DNA of 64,000 nt from Burkholderia oklahomensis C6786 (GCF_000959365.1 NZ_CP009555.1:2852001-2916000), one strand, 5' to 3'. Shown: positions 39,807 through 49,754, numbered from the stretch's first letter. A program made the numbers and translations. Notes: generated by a model from the sequence alone, not told the origin.

Positions 39807-40469
39807 ATGGACACATCGGCTGCCCGCCGCAACATCCTCGCGCGCATCCGCGCGGCGCAGGGCCGCCCGGCCGAGCTGGCCGAGATGGAGCGCGAGCATG
39901 CGGCCGATTACGTCGCGCGCCATCCGGCGGGGCCGCGCCCGCCGCTCGAGGGCGATCTCGTCGCTCGCTTCGTCGACGAGGCGCTGCGGCTTGCGACGAC
40001 CGTCGACACCGTCGCGTCGATGCACGACGCGCCCGCCGCGGCGGCCGCTTATCTGCAGCGGATGGGGCTCGGCGCGCAGGCGATCGCGTGGCGGACGCTC
40101 GACGGGCTCGACTGGGCGGGCGCGGGGCTCGCGGTCGAATTCCGCAAGCCGGTCGACGGCGATCGCGTCGGCATCACCGGCTGTTTTTGCGCGACGGCGG
40201 AAACCGGTTCGCTGGTTCTGCTGTCTGGTCCGAAGACGTGCTCGTCCGCCGCGCTGCTGCCTGAAACCCATATCGCGCTCGTGCCCGCGTCGCGGATCGT
40301 CGCGGGGCACGAGGACGCGTTCGCGCTGATCCGCGCGGAGCGCGGCGCATTGCCGCGCGCGGTGAACTTCGTGTCGGGGCCGTCGCGCACCGGCGACATC
40401 GAGCAGACGATCGTGCTCGGCGCGCATGGTCCGTATCGCGTGCACGCGATCGTCGTGCGCGACGCGTGA
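39807..40469 (+). CDS. LUD domain protein (LutC/YkgG-like)
   Basis: Encodes 220 residues. The LUD fold is recognised by RRNILARIRAAQGRP at the start, GITGCFCATAETGSLVLLSGP, LLPETHIALVPASRIVAGHEDAF and VNFVSGPSRTGDIEQTIVLGAHGP. LutC is part of an L-lactate oxidation complex with LutA and LutB. Those two are not in the window, so the name rests on the fold alone. nhaD follows 53 bp later on the same strand. Confidence 0.85.
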   Translation: MDTSAARRNILARIRAAQGRPAELAEMEREHAADYVARHPAGPRPPLEGDLVARFVDEALRLATTVDTVASMHDAPAAAAAYLQRMGLGAQAIAWRTLDGLDWAGAGLAVEFRKPVDGDRVGITGCFCATAETGSLVLLSGPKTCSSAALLPETHIALVPASRIVAGHEDAFALIRAERGALPRAVNFVSGPSRTGDIEQTIVLGAHGPYRVHAIVVRDA

Positions 40470-40522
40470 CGCCGCCGTTGCGTTACGCGCCGTAATCCAC
40501 CCGTATTTCAAGAGGAAATCAC

Positions 40523-41953
40523 ATGAAACGACATGCCGCCTGGGCGGGCATGGCGCTGGGGGGCGCGTTAGGCGCCGCTCCCGCGCTCGCATCGGCCGCA
40601 ACGCTCGACGGTGCCGCGCTTTCCGCGTTCTGGGCGATCCCGTTCGCGGGCATCCTGTTGTCGATCGCGGTCTTCCCGCTGATCGCGCCCGTGTTCTGGC
40701 ATCACCATTTCGGCAAGATCGCCGCGGCCTGGGCGGTCGCGTTCCTGATTCCGTTCGCCGCGACGTTCGGCTTCGGCAACGCGTTCGGCACGTTGATGCA
40801 CGCGCTCTTCGAGGAGTACATCCCGTTCATCGTGCTGCTGACGTCGCTCTACACGGTCGCGGGCGGCATCTGCGTGCGCGGCAACCTGCACGGCACGCCG
40901 AAGCTCAACACCGGCATCCTCGCGCTCGGCACCGTGCTCGCGAGCGTGATGGGCACGACGGGCGCCGCGATGCTGCTGATCCGGCCGCTCCTGCGTGCGA
41001 ACGACAACCGCAAGCACGTCGTGCACGTCGTCGTGTTCTTCATCTTCCTCGTAGCGAACGCGGGCGGCTCGCTGTCGCCGCTCGGCGATCCGCCGCTCTT
41101 CCTCGGCTTCCTGAACGGCGTCGATTTCTTCTGGACGACGACCCATCTCGCGCTGCCGATGCTCTTCATCTGCGGGATCCTGCTCACGCTCTTCTTCGCG
41201 GTCGATACGTACTTCTATCGGAAGGGCGGCGAGGAGATGAAGCCGTTCCTCGATCCGACGCCCGATTCGCGCGGCGTGTCGATCGAGGGCAAGATCAACT
41301 TCGTGCTGCTCGGCGCGGTGATCGCGCTCGTGCTGATGAGCGGCCTCTGGAAGCCGGGCATCACGTTCGATTGGTTCGGCACGCACGTGGCGCTGCAAAA
41401 CGCGCTGCGCGACGTCGCGCTCGTCGTCGTCGCGCTCGTGTCGCTCGCGATCACGCCGCGCTCGGCGCGCGAGGGCAACGCGTTCAACTGGGCGCCGATC
41501 GAAGAGGTCGCGAAGCTGTTCGCGGGCATCTTCGTGACGATCGCGCCGGTGATCGTGATCCTGCGCGCGGGCGGCGACGGCGTGTTCGCGCCGATCGTCC
41601 ATCTCGTCACGGACGCCGACGGCAAGCCGATCGACGCGATGTACTTCTGGGCGACGGGCGTGCTGTCGTCGTTCCTCGACAATGCGCCGACCTATCTCGT
41701 GTTCTTCAATCTCGCGGGCGGCGACGCGCAGGCGCTGATGACGACGGGCGCGACGACGCTCGCGGCGATCTCGGCGGGCGCCGTGTTCATGGGCGCGAAC
41801 AGCTACATCGGCAACGCGCCGAATTTCATGGTGAAGGCGATCGCCGAGTCGCGCGGCGTGAGGATGCCGAGCTTCTTCGCGTACCTCGGCTGGGCGCTCG
41901 CGATCCTCGTGCCGGTGTTCTTGCTGACGACGTGGGTGTTCTTCAGCGGTTAG
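40523..41953 (+). CDS. nhaD: NhaD-type Na+/H+ antiporter
   Basis: Encodes 476 residues; AGAGGAAATC ribosome binding site. A signal-like N-terminus (ALGGALGAAPALASA) precedes about twelve membrane helices. NhaD/citrate-transporter-superfamily motifs: NAGGSLSPLGDPPLFLGFLNGVDFFW and SSFLDNAPTYLVFFNLAGGD, plus GANSYIGNAPNFMVKAIAES near the end. Exchanges Na+ or Li+ for protons across the inner membrane. Confidence 0.92.
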   Translation: MKRHAAWAGMALGGALGAAPALASAATLDGAALSAFWAIPFAGILLSIAVFPLIAPVFWHHHFGKIAAAWAVAFLIPFAATFGFGNAFGTLMHALFEEYIPFIVLLTSLYTVAGGICVRGNLHGTPKLNTGILALGTVLASVMGTTGAAMLLIRPLLRANDNRKHVVHVVVFFIFLVANAGGSLSPLGDPPLFLGFLNGVDFFWTTTHLALPMLFICGILLTLFFAVDTYFYRKGGEEMKPFLDPTPDSRGVSIEGKINFVLLGAVIALVLMSGLWKPGITFDWFGTHVALQNALRDVALVVVALVSLAITPRSAREGNAFNWAPIEEVAKLFAGIFVTIAPVIVILRAGGDGVFAPIVHLVTDADGKPIDAMYFWATGVLSSFLDNAPTYLVFFNLAGGDAQALMTTGATTLAAISAGAVFMGANSYIGNAPNFMVKAIAESRGVRMPSFFAYLGWALAILVPVFLLTTWVFFSG

Positions 41954-42042
41954 GCACGATGACGATGACGGCCGCGCGGGCGGCGGGCGGCGGGCGGCGC
42001 GATGCGCGCGTTCGCCGCCCGCGCGGCATGACGGAGACGGCA

Positions 42043-43032
42043 ATGCAGAAAATCCTGGTCGCGCGCTCGATCTTTCCGGACGTGATCGAGCGGCTCAAGC
42101 AATATTTCGACGTCGACTGGAACGACGGCGACGCGCTTCCGCCCGATGCGCTCGAGGCGCGTCTTTCGGACAAGGACGGCGCGCTGACGGCGGGCGACGT
42201 GATCGACGCGTCGGTGCTCGCGGCCGCGCCGCGGCTGCGCGTCGTGTCGAACATGGCGGTCGGCTACAACAACTTCGACATCGGCGCGTTCAACGCCGCG
42301 CACGTGCTCGGCACCAACACGCCCGACGTGCTGAACGAGACGACGGCCGACTTCGGCTGGGCGCTGATGATGGCGGCCGCGCGGCGGATCGCCGAATCCG
42401 AGCACTGGCTGCGCGCGGGCCAATGGCGCAAGTGGTCGTATGACAGCTTCCTCGGCGCGGACATCCACGGCGCGACGCTCGGCGTGATCGGCATGGGCCG
42501 CATCGGCCAGGCGATCGCGCGCCGCGCGCGCGGCTTCAATATGCGCGTGATCTATCACAACCGCTCGCGCGTCGCGCCCGAGATCGAGGCGGAGCTGAAC
42601 GCCGAGTATGTGTCGAAGGCGGCGCTTCTCGCGCAGGCCGATCACGTCGTGCTCGTGCTGCCGTATTCGGCCGAGAGCCATCATACGATCGGCGCGGCCG
42701 AGCTCGCGCTGATGAAGCCGACCGCGACGCTCACGAACATCGCGCGCGGCGGGATCGTCGACGACGCGGCGCTCGCCGACGCGCTGCGCGACAAGCGGAT
42801 CGCGGCGGCCGGCCTCGACGTGTTCGAAGGCGAGCCGGGCGTGCATCCGGCGCTGCTCGAGGTGCCGAACGTCGTGCTGACGCCGCACATCGCGAGCGCG
42901 AGCGAAGGCACGCGGCGCGCGATGGCGAATCTCGCCGCGGACAACCTGATCGCCGCGTTGGGCGAGGGGCCGCGCGCAGGCCTTCCGCCGAATCCGATCA
43001 ATCCCGGCGTGCTGGGGAAGGCTCGCATATGA
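42043..43032 (+). CDS. 2-hydroxyacid dehydrogenase (glyoxylate/hydroxypyruvate reductase type)
   Basis: Encodes 329 residues from ATG 42043, preceded by GGAG at good distance; ATG 42028 would add five. NAD(P)-binding motif GVIGMGRIGQAIARRARGFNMRVIYHNRS. The catalytic Arg is in NIARGGIVDDAAL, the Glu in DVFEGEPG and the His in TPHIASAS. The family reduces glyoxylate or hydroxypyruvate; GhrB/TkrA-type is the closest reading. Its stop overlaps the rmuC start. Confidence 0.93.
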   Translation: MQKILVARSIFPDVIERLKQYFDVDWNDGDALPPDALEARLSDKDGALTAGDVIDASVLAAAPRLRVVSNMAVGYNNFDIGAFNAAHVLGTNTPDVLNETTADFGWALMMAAARRIAESEHWLRAGQWRKWSYDSFLGADIHGATLGVIGMGRIGQAIARRARGFNMRVIYHNRSRVAPEIEAELNAEYVSKAALLAQADHVVLVLPYSAESHHTIGAAELALMKPTATLTNIARGGIVDDAALADALRDKRIAAAGLDVFEGEPGVHPALLEVPNVVLTPHIASASEGTRRAMANLAADNLIAALGEGPRAGLPPNPINPGVLGKARI

Positions 43033-44504
43033 CCGAAACGCTGTTGTTGGCCGCCGTCGTCGCGCTTGCGGCGGCGCTCATCGTCGCACTCGTCGTGCTG
43101 TTGCGCGGCGGCTCGCGCGGCGACGGCGTCGAGCGGCTCGCCGAGCAGATCGACGACGCGAACGATGCGCACGCGCACGCGGCCGAGCGCCTCGAGCGCG
43201 AACTGCGCGCGGAGATCGTCGACGGCGCGCGCCACTCGCGCACCGAGCTCGCCGGCAACTTCGCGCAATTGCAGCAGACGCTCGCCGCGCAGCTCTCGAG
43301 CGTCGCGACCGTGCAGAACAACCAGATCGACGGCTTCGCGCAGCAGCTCGTGAAGCTCGTCGCGGGCAACACGCAGCAGTTCGACGCGATGCGCGAGACG
43401 CTGCAGCGGCAGTCGCAGCTCGCGCGCGAAGAGCAGGGCGCGGCGCTGAGGCATTTCGGCGACACGCTCAACCAGCAGTTGACGCAACTGACGGAGGCGA
43501 ACGATCGCCGGATCGGCGAGGTGCGCGCGACGCTCGAGACGCGGCTGAAGGAGATCGAAGCGAACAACGCGGCGAAGCTCGAGGAGATGCGGCGCACCGT
43601 CGACGAGAAGCTGCACGCGACGCTCGAGCAGCGTCTCGGCGAATCGTTCAAGCTCGTGTCGGACCGCCTCGAGCAGGTGCATCGCGGGCTCGGCGAGATG
43701 CAGACGCTCGCGGCGGGCGTCGGTGACCTGAAGAAGGTGCTGACCAACGTGAAGACGCGCGGCACCTGGGGCGAAGTGCAGCTCGAGGCGCTGCTCGAGC
43801 AGATGCTGACGCCGGATCAATACGCGAAGAACGTCGCGACGGTGCCGAAGAGCAGCGAGCGCGTCGAGTTCGCGATCCGCCTGCCGGGGCGGCAAGACGC
43901 GGGCGAGACGGGCGGCGCGCAGCCGGTTTGGCTGCCGATCGACGCGAAATTTCCGCGCGAGGACTACGAGCGCCTGATCGATGCGCAGGAGCGCGCGGAC
44001 GTGGCGGCCGTCGAGGAGGCGGCGCGTGCGCTCGAGGCGCGGATCCGCGCGGAGGCGCGCACGATCGCCGAGAAATACGTCGCGCCGCCGCACACGACCG
44101 ATTTCGCGCTGCTGTTCCTGCCGACCGAGGGGCTCTACGCGGAGATCCTGCGCCGCCCCGGCCTGACCGATCTTTTGCAGCGAGACTATCGCGTGACGAT
44201 CGCCGGTCCGACGACGCTGACCGCGCTGCTGAACAGCCTGCAGATGGGCTTCCGCACGCTCGCGATCGAGAAGCGATCGAGCGAGGTGTGGCAGGTGCTC
44301 GGCGCGGTGAAGACCGAGTTCGGCAAGTTCGGCGAGGTGCTCGCGCGGACGAAGTCGCAGCTCGAGACGGTCACGCGCTCGATCGAAGCGGCCGAGCAGC
44401 GCACGCGCGTGATGAACCGCAAGCTGAAGGAGGTCGAGGCGCTGCCGGGCGAGGCCGCGAACGGCTTGCTGCGCGCAGACGGAACGGAGACGGACGAAGG
44501 CTGA
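43029..44504 (+). CDS. rmuC: DNA recombination protein RmuC
   Basis: Encodes 491 residues starting four bases inside the previous gene (ATGA overlap). One N-terminal membrane helix (LLLAAVVALAAALIVALVVLL), then a long coiled coil (about 35-230), then the RmuC nuclease-like domain: RGTWGEVQLEALLEQMLTPDQY, WLPIDAKFPREDYERL, DFALLFLPTEGLYAEIL and RDYRVTIAGPTTLTALLNSLQMGF. RmuC limits recombination at inverted repeats. Last gene before a terminator. Confidence 0.94.
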   Translation: MTETLLLAAVVALAAALIVALVVLLRGGSRGDGVERLAEQIDDANDAHAHAAERLERELRAEIVDGARHSRTELAGNFAQLQQTLAAQLSSVATVQNNQIDGFAQQLVKLVAGNTQQFDAMRETLQRQSQLAREEQGAALRHFGDTLNQQLTQLTEANDRRIGEVRATLETRLKEIEANNAAKLEEMRRTVDEKLHATLEQRLGESFKLVSDRLEQVHRGLGEMQTLAAGVGDLKKVLTNVKTRGTWGEVQLEALLEQMLTPDQYAKNVATVPKSSERVEFAIRLPGRQDAGETGGAQPVWLPIDAKFPREDYERLIDAQERADVAAVEEAARALEARIRAEARTIAEKYVAPPHTTDFALLFLPTEGLYAEILRRPGLTDLLQRDYRVTIAGPTTLTALLNSLQMGFRTLAIEKRSSEVWQVLGAVKTEFGKFGEVLARTKSQLETVTRSIEAAEQRTRVMNRKLKEVEALPGEAANGLLRADGTETDEG

Positions 44505-44556
44505 GCGGTGTGCGTCGTGCAAAGGGCGGATGCAGCGCCCGTTGCGCGCGACATGA

Positions 44557-44584
44557 AAAACGGGGCGCCGCGTGCGCCCCGTTT
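44557..44584 (+). terminator. Terminator after rmuC
   Basis: AACGGGGCGC/GCGCCCCGTT stem with a five-base loop and a short T run. Confidence 0.8.
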
Positions 44585-44729
44585 GCTTGGCCGGTTCGAT
44601 CGAATGGCGGCGGGCGGCCTCGTCCGGCCGGCCTGCCGTTCATCGCGTCGCGCGACGATCGGGTGCCAGTGCCGGCCGCCAGCCGCCGGCTACGTCACAG
44701 CGTCGGCGGGCCGGCGCGCAGCGCCCGCG

Positions 44730-45233
44730 CTAAGCGGCGCCGTTCGCGAGCTGCGCGAGCGCGTCGCCCGTCACGCGCACGACGCGCCAGTCGGACAGCA
44801 CGTCCGCGCCCATCTTCCGATAGAAGTCGATCGCCGGTTGGTTCCAGTCGAGCACGGTCCACTCGAAGCGCCCGCAGCGGCGCTCGACCGCGATCGCCGC
44901 GAGCTGCCGCAGCAGCCGCGTGCCGAGCCCCGCGCCGCGCTGCGACGGCTGCACGTACAGATCTTCGAGATACAGGCCGCGGCGGCCGATGAACGTCGAG
45001 TAGTTGTGAAAGTAGAGCGCATAGCCGACGAGCGCGCCGCCGCTCGCCGCGACGAGCGCCTCGACCGACGGACGCGCGCCGAAGAGCGCTTCGGCGAGAT
45101 CGGCTTCGGTCGCGACGAACAGATGCGTGAGTTTCTCGAACTCCGCGAGCTCGCGCATCAGCGAGAGCATCGCGGGCACGTCCGCGGGCGCTGCCGCGCG
45201 GATCGAGATCGTCTCGTTCGCCGCGGCGCTCAT
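44730..45233 (-). CDS. GNAT family N-acetyltransferase
   Basis: Encodes 167 residues. Reads as a complete single GNAT domain: ISIRAAAPADVPAMLSLMRELAEFEKL, YALYFHNYSTFIGRRGLYLEDLYVQPSQRGAGLGTRLLRQLA (acetyl-CoA motif QRGAGLG) and RFEWTVLDWNQPAIDFYRKMGA. The FHNYSTF-GRRGLYLEDLYV pattern is that of diamine/thialysine acetyltransferases, so a small amine is a plausible substrate. ATG overlaps the stop of the upstream membrane-protein gene by four bases. Confidence 0.9.
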   Translation of the reverse strand: MSAAANETISIRAAAPADVPAMLSLMRELAEFEKLTHLFVATEADLAEALFGARPSVEALVAASGGALVGYALYFHNYSTFIGRRGLYLEDLYVQPSQRGAGLGTRLLRQLAAIAVERRCGRFEWTVLDWNQPAIDFYRKMGADVLSDWRVVRVTGDALAQLANGAA

Positions 45234-45505
45234 GCTTCCTCCGGCGCGTCCGACAGCACGATCTCGATGCCGCCGAAGCGCGATGCGACCCAGTTGTACG
45301 CGTGGCACGCGATCCACAGCAGCACGAAGCCGAGGATCGCGTTCAGGAGCAGCGCGCTGAAGATCGTGCTCAGCTCGACGCGCCCGTAGCGCACGAACGC
45401 AACGAGAATGCCGAGCAGCACGATCGGCACGCTGAACGTCAGATAGACGAGGATCAGCGCTTTCGCGGTCTGCCCTGGCGCGATCGATGAGATTTGTTTT
45501 TTCAT
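45230..45505 (-). CDS. Small two-helix membrane protein, 91 residues
   Basis: Two hydrophobic helices (about 17-40, LILVYLTFSVPIVLLGILVAFV, and 48-70, IFSALLLNAILGFVLLWIACHAY) joined by RYGRVELST. I do not recognise the family. It lies 36 bp after moeA and overlaps the GNAT start by four bases (ATGA), so it is part of the moaA-mobA-moeA transcript. Confidence 0.8.
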   Translation of the reverse strand: MKKQISSIAPGQTAKALILVYLTFSVPIVLLGILVAFVRYGRVELSTIFSALLLNAILGFVLLWIACHAYNWVASRFGGIEIVLSDAPEEA

Positions 45506-45541
45506 ATGCGAGTTGCCCCCGTGGAAGTGCTGAGAACGGAT

Positions 45542-46840
45542 TCAGATGGCGCCGTCGAACGGCAGGATGTCGACCGTCGCGCCGGCGTCGACGCGCGCGG
45601 CGTCGTGCGCGAGCACGATGAAGCAGTTCGCGTCGCTCAGGCTCTTGAGCGACGCCGAGCTTTGCGAGCCGGCGGGCGTCACGCGCCAGACGCCGCCCGC
45701 GTCGCGCGCCGCGTGGCCGCGCAGGTATTCGGTGCGGCCCGCGCGCTTCTTGAGCGGCGCGCTGCAGACGGCCGGATAGCAGGGCAGCGGCTGCGCGTCG
45801 GCGCCCATCATCGCGAAGAGCGCGTCGCGCACGATCACGAGGAACGTCGCCGCGACCGCGACCGGATTGCCCGGCAGGCCGAAGAAGAGCGCGGGCCGTC
45901 CGTCGCGCCCGCTCGCCCAGATGCGGCCGCACGCGAGCGGCCGGCCCGGGCGCATCGCGACGCTCGCGAACGTGACGTCGCCGAGCTTTTCGAGCAGCGC
46001 GCGCGTGAAATCCGCGTCGCCGACCGACACGCCGCCCGACGTGATCACCGCGTCCGCCTGCGCGGCCGCGGTCTTTAATACTTGCTCGAGTGCGGCGGGA
46101 TCGTCGCGGACGATGCCGAGGTCGACCGTGTCGACGCCGATGCGCGCGAGCATCCCGACGAGCGTCGCGCGGTTGCTGTCGTAGAGGCCGCCGTCGCGAA
46201 GCGGTTCGCCCGGCATGCGCAGCTCGTCGCCCGTCGAGAAGAACGCGACGCGCACGCGGCGGCGCACCGCGACGTCGGCGATGCCGAGCGATGCGAGCAG
46301 GCCGAGATCGGCCGCGCGCACGACGCGGCCCGCGGCGAGCGCGCTCGCGCCTTGCGCGAGGTCTTCGCCCGCGCGCCGGCAGTGGTCGCCGCGCGCGACG
46401 GCCGATGCCGGAAAGCGCACGACGTCGCCCGTCGCTTCGATTTTTTCCTGCGGGACCACGGTGTCGCAGCCCGCGGGCACCTGCGCGCCCGTCATGATCC
46501 GTACGCATGCGTGCGGCGCGACGCGCGGGCCGTCGAACGGATGGCCCGCGAGCGCGCGGCCGGCGAGCTCGAGCGCGAGCATGCCGTCGGCGGCCGGCGC
46601 GGCGAGCGCCGCGCCGTCGAACGCATAGCCGTCCATCGCGGCGTTGTCGTAGGCGGGGATGTCGAACGGCGACGCGACGTCGTCGGCGAGCACGCGGCCG
46701 AGCGCATCGCGCAGCGCGACGCGCTCGACTTGCGCGACCGGCTCGGCGAAGCGCAACGCGAGCGCGCGCGCTTCGTCGACGGTCAGCGCGACGGCGTTCT
46801 CGGACGTGGCGGATGGCGTAGGCGTGGTGTGCGTGGTCAT
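45542..46840 (-). CDS. moeA: Molybdopterin molybdenumtransferase MoeA
   Basis: Encodes 432 residues from ATG 46840 (MTTHTTPTPS). MoeA signatures: PAYDNAAMDGYAFDG, RIMTGAQVPAGCDTVVPQE, FFSTGDELRMPGEPL, DAVITSGGVSVGDADF, FFGLPGNPVAVAATFLV, and the domain IV SSASLKSLSDANCFIVL. It inserts molybdate into adenylated molybdopterin made by Mog. Third gene of the cofactor operon, 111 bp after mobA. Confidence 0.95.
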   Translation of the reverse strand: MTTHTTPTPSATSENAVALTVDEARALALRFAEPVAQVERVALRDALGRVLADDVASPFDIPAYDNAAMDGYAFDGAALAAPAADGMLALELAGRALAGHPFDGPRVAPHACVRIMTGAQVPAGCDTVVPQEKIEATGDVVRFPASAVARGDHCRRAGEDLAQGASALAAGRVVRAADLGLLASLGIADVAVRRRVRVAFFSTGDELRMPGEPLRDGGLYDSNRATLVGMLARIGVDTVDLGIVRDDPAALEQVLKTAAAQADAVITSGGVSVGDADFTRALLEKLGDVTFASVAMRPGRPLACGRIWASGRDGRPALFFGLPGNPVAVAATFLVIVRDALFAMMGADAQPLPCYPAVCSAPLKKRAGRTEYLRGHAARDAGGVWRVTPAGSQSSASLKSLSDANCFIVLAHDAARVDAGATVDILPFDGAI

Positions 46841-46951
46841 CGATGACGAGGCGCCGCTAGGCGGATTGTATTCGGGGCCGGCGTCCCGGGCCACGCAGTG
46901 AAACGCACGCGTCGTGAGCGGCGGGCGGCGCGCGGAACGACGTGCGGCCCG

Positions 46952-47575
46952 TCATGGACGATCGAGGCCGGCTAAGTCCCGCAAAGAGTTTGCATTGTAA
47001 AACGCCCGCTCGTCGTCAAACGGCACTTCGACCGTCTTGTGGCGTACGTACCACGCGCGCATCTTGCGCTCGCCGGACGCGAGATACGCGGCGAGATCGT
47101 CGGCGAGCGCGGTGTTCACGAGCGCGAAGACGGGCTGGGGAGAGACGTCGCCGTGCGCGTCGACGGTCGTCGCGAACGCGATGTCCGCATGCTGCGCGTC
47201 GAGCGCAGCGGCAAGGCGCGCGGCGAGATCGTCGGGCAGGAACGGCGAGTCGCACGGCGCGCACAGGACGAGCGGCGTGTCGGCTGCGCGCATGCCGGCG
47301 GCGAGCCCGGCGAGCGGGCCGGCGAAGTCCGCGTGGATATCCGCGACGACACGCGCATCAAACGGCGCGCCGAGCGACGCGTACGCATCGAGATGACGAT
47401 TCGCGCTGATGACGAGCGCGTCGACCTGCGGCGCGAGCCGGCGCAGCACGTGCAGCGCGAGCGGCTCGCCGCGCAGCGGCTGTAGCCCCTTGTCGACGCC
47501 GCCCATGCGCGCGCCGCGTCCGCCCGCGAGCAGCAGGCCGGTGATCGCGGAAGAAGGGGCGGCGTGCGGCGGCAT
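46952..47575 (-). CDS. mobA: Molybdenum cofactor guanylyltransferase
   Basis: Encodes 207 residues. Nucleotidyltransferase start GLLLAGGRGARMGGVDKGLQPL (G-loop with Lys), CAPCDSPFLPDDLAARL and RAFYNANSLRDL at the end are MobA features. It adds GMP to Mo-molybdopterin, needed for DMSO-reductase-family enzymes. Between moaA (36 bp upstream) and moeA. Confidence 0.95.
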   Translation of the reverse strand: MPPHAAPSSAITGLLLAGGRGARMGGVDKGLQPLRGEPLALHVLRRLAPQVDALVISANRHLDAYASLGAPFDARVVADIHADFAGPLAGLAAGMRAADTPLVLCAPCDSPFLPDDLAARLAAALDAQHADIAFATTVDAHGDVSPQPVFALVNTALADDLAAYLASGERKMRAWYVRHKTVEVPFDDERAFYNANSLRDLAGLDRP

Positions 47576-47611
47576 CGCGAAAGCGGCGAGCGCGTGAAGC
47601 GGGCGGCGCGC

Positions 47612-48724
47612 CTAGCCGCCGATGTAGGACATTTCGACGCGCTTCGCCTCGCCCGCCGCTTCTTCGCTTGCTTGCGCGCTGCCGCGCAGTTGCGAGTAGC
47701 GGTCGGTGCGCGCCTGCCAGACGTGGCCGATCACGGTGGCGATCTGCTCGTCGGTCGCGCCGCCGCGCACGAGGCTGCGCAGGTCGTGGCCGGACGACGC
47801 GAAGAGGCACAGGTACAGCCTGCCTTCCGTCGACAGCCGCGCGCGCGTGCAGTCGCCGCAGAACGCGCGCGTGACGCTCGAGATCGCGCCGATCTCGCCG
47901 CTGCCGTCCGCGTAGCCCCAGCGCTGCGCGGTCTCGGACGGTGTGTGCCGTTCGAGCGGCACGAGCGGGAAGTGCTCGGCGACGCGGGCGATCGCGTCGG
48001 CGGACGGCAGCACTTCGGTCATGTTCCAGCCGTTCGACATGCCGACGTCCATGTATTCGATGAAGCGCAGCACGACGCCCGTGCCTTTGAAGCGGCGCGC
48101 CATCGGCACGATCTCGCAGTCGTTCGTGCCGCGCTTGACGACCATGTTGACCTTCACGGGCGCAAGGCCCGCGGCCTGGGCCGCGAAGATGCCGTCGAGC
48201 ACGTCGGCGCTTGCGAAGTCGGCGTCGTTCATCCGCTTGAAGAGCGCGTCGTCGAGCGCGTCGAGGCTGACCGTCACGCGCGACAGCCCCGCGTCCCGCA
48301 GGCTTTTCGCCTTGCGCACGAGGAGCGAGCCGTTGGTCGTGAGCGTGATGTCGAGCGGCCGGCCCGCGACGGTCGTCATCCGCGCGAGGCGCTCGATCAG
48401 GAATTCGATGTTCTTGCGCAACAGCGGCTCGCCGCCCGTGATGCGGATTTTCTCGACGCCGTGCGCGACGAAAAGCCGCGCGAGACGCTCGATCTCTTCG
48501 AGCGTCAGGAGCGCGCTGTGGGGCAGGAACGGGTAGTCCTTGCCGAACACGGTGCGCGGCATGCAGTACACGCATCGGAAGTTGCAGCGGTCCGTGACCG
48601 AGATGCGCAGGTCGCGCAACGGGCGCGCGAAGGCGTCGCGCAGCGTGCCGCTCGGCGCGAGCAGGGCGCCGGACAGATCGGGTGCTGCGCTTACCGGGGT
48701 CACGGGAATGATGCGTCGGGACAT
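47612..48724 (-). CDS. moaA: GTP 3',8-cyclase MoaA
   Basis: Encodes 370 residues of a radical SAM enzyme. SAM cluster CNFRCVYC (Cys 47, 51, 54), the C-terminal second cluster [19 protein letters not shown], and the GG C-terminus needed for activity (SYIGG) are all present. First step of molybdopterin synthesis: GTP to 3',8-cyclo-GTP. Leads the moaA-mobA-moeA-membrane protein-GNAT transcript. Confidence 0.97.
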   Translation of the reverse strand: MSRRIIPVTPVSAAPDLSGALLAPSGTLRDAFARPLRDLRISVTDRCNFRCVYCMPRTVFGKDYPFLPHSALLTLEEIERLARLFVAHGVEKIRITGGEPLLRKNIEFLIERLARMTTVAGRPLDITLTTNGSLLVRKAKSLRDAGLSRVTVSLDALDDALFKRMNDADFASADVLDGIFAAQAAGLAPVKVNMVVKRGTNDCEIVPMARRFKGTGVVLRFIEYMDVGMSNGWNMTEVLPSADAIARVAEHFPLVPLERHTPSETAQRWGYADGSGEIGAISSVTRAFCGDCTRARLSTEGRLYLCLFASSGHDLRSLVRGGATDEQIATVIGHVWQARTDRYSQLRGSAQASEEAAGEAKRVEMSYIGG

Positions 48725-48977
48725 GAGCGTTGCTAGATGAGTCAGGCCTCCATTCTAGCCGGAAGCGGCAGGCGGGGCCGGACATGGAAACCCGCAGAAT
48801 CCGAGTACGGACAAATCCATGGTCAACCTGATTTTTACAAGCGAGTCGGTGTCGGCATAAATTGGACGTGCGCAAATCTATCCGGGGTTCGCTGTGGGAG
48901 GAGGTTCCCGCCCCACGATGAGAGCCGCGCGGGGCAAGCCTCAAAAAGGCGTCGGCATCGAGGTGCTGTTTTGCATG
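48725..48977. promoter_or_regulatory. Region upstream of moaA
   Basis: 253 bp between moaA and the IS remnant, expected to carry the moaA promoter. It contains GTGGG/CCCAC complementarity (48893-48917). I looked for a molybdenum cofactor riboswitch and could not support one. Confidence 0.4.
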
Positions 48978-49700
48978 TCAGGTCGTTTGCCCGGCCGTTG
49001 AGCCGTTTATGTCTTCACGCGTCTCGCTCGCGTCGCAAAACCGGAAGTGACTCGGTACACCAGACGATATAAGCGACGCCGAGTCAGACTGCCGCATCAG
49101 TTCGCGCTCAACCTCGCCCGCTTGCTCATTCAGGTACTTGGAATGTGCCTGCAGCCGGTCGAGCCGCGCGATCAGCCGCGGCGGCAGATCATGCGCGGCC
49201 AGCACGGTCAGCCGCCGCCGGATTTCCGCCATCCCCTTGGTTGGGCAAGCTCACCCCGGACTCCGGCAGAAAGGCGTGGATCTGACTGACCATGCCGGTG
49301 CGATCCCGCACCCGCCCCTCGCGCGCCCGATGCCGCGCCGAGAGGGGCTGCTGAGTCTCGTTGCGCGCGGGCTGACGAACCGCATGCACGGACGCGACGC
49401 CGCCTCGCGGATCGCTTGCGCATCGGCGAAATCGTTCTTGTCGCCCTGCAGGAAAGGTTTGGCGAACTGCGGGGAAATCAGCTTGGCCTGGTGACCGAGT
49501 GCCGAATCCATCGCGCAACCCAATGTGCGCCCGCACACGCTTCCATGGCCACCGTACAGCGCGGAAGATTGCCCGGCAGCGTCGGCATCTGGCCGCGTGT
49601 GGGCTTCTTGCGGAACACCATGCGGCCCGATGCGGACTGCGCATGCAAGCCGGACGCAATGCTCGCCAGGATCGATTCCGATCAACGAGAAGGTGTCCAT
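48978..49700 (-). pseudogene. IS110-family (IS1111-type) transposase remnant
   Basis: The N-terminal part (ATG 49700) reads MDTFSLIGIDPGEHCVRL and KLISPQFAKPFLQGDKNDFADAQAIREAASRPCMRFVSP, the DEDD transposase of IS1111 elements. The frame then breaks: the next stretch (RDRTGMVSQIHAFLPESGVSLP) is in a second frame and LPPRLIARLDRLQAHSKYLNEQAG in a third. The catalytic C-terminal half is missing. Hence at least two frameshifts and a 3' deletion; the element is dead. Confidence 0.88.
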
Positions 49701-49718
49701 GACGATCTCCCCAAAAGG

Positions 49719-49754
49719 AAACAGCCCGATCAGCGTAAGCCGATCGGGCTGTTT
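49719..49754. terminator. 13-bp hairpin at the edge of the IS remnant
   Basis: AAACAGCCCGATC / GATCGGGCTGTTT, perfect, 10-base loop. Could stop transcription leaving the IS or the rne gene; or it may be part of the original IS end. Confidence 0.65.

Noticed and set aside
48725..48977. Molybdenum cofactor riboswitch upstream of moaA
   Set aside because: I could not find the conserved helices of that riboswitch class; only a short GTGGG/CCCAC complementarity is present.
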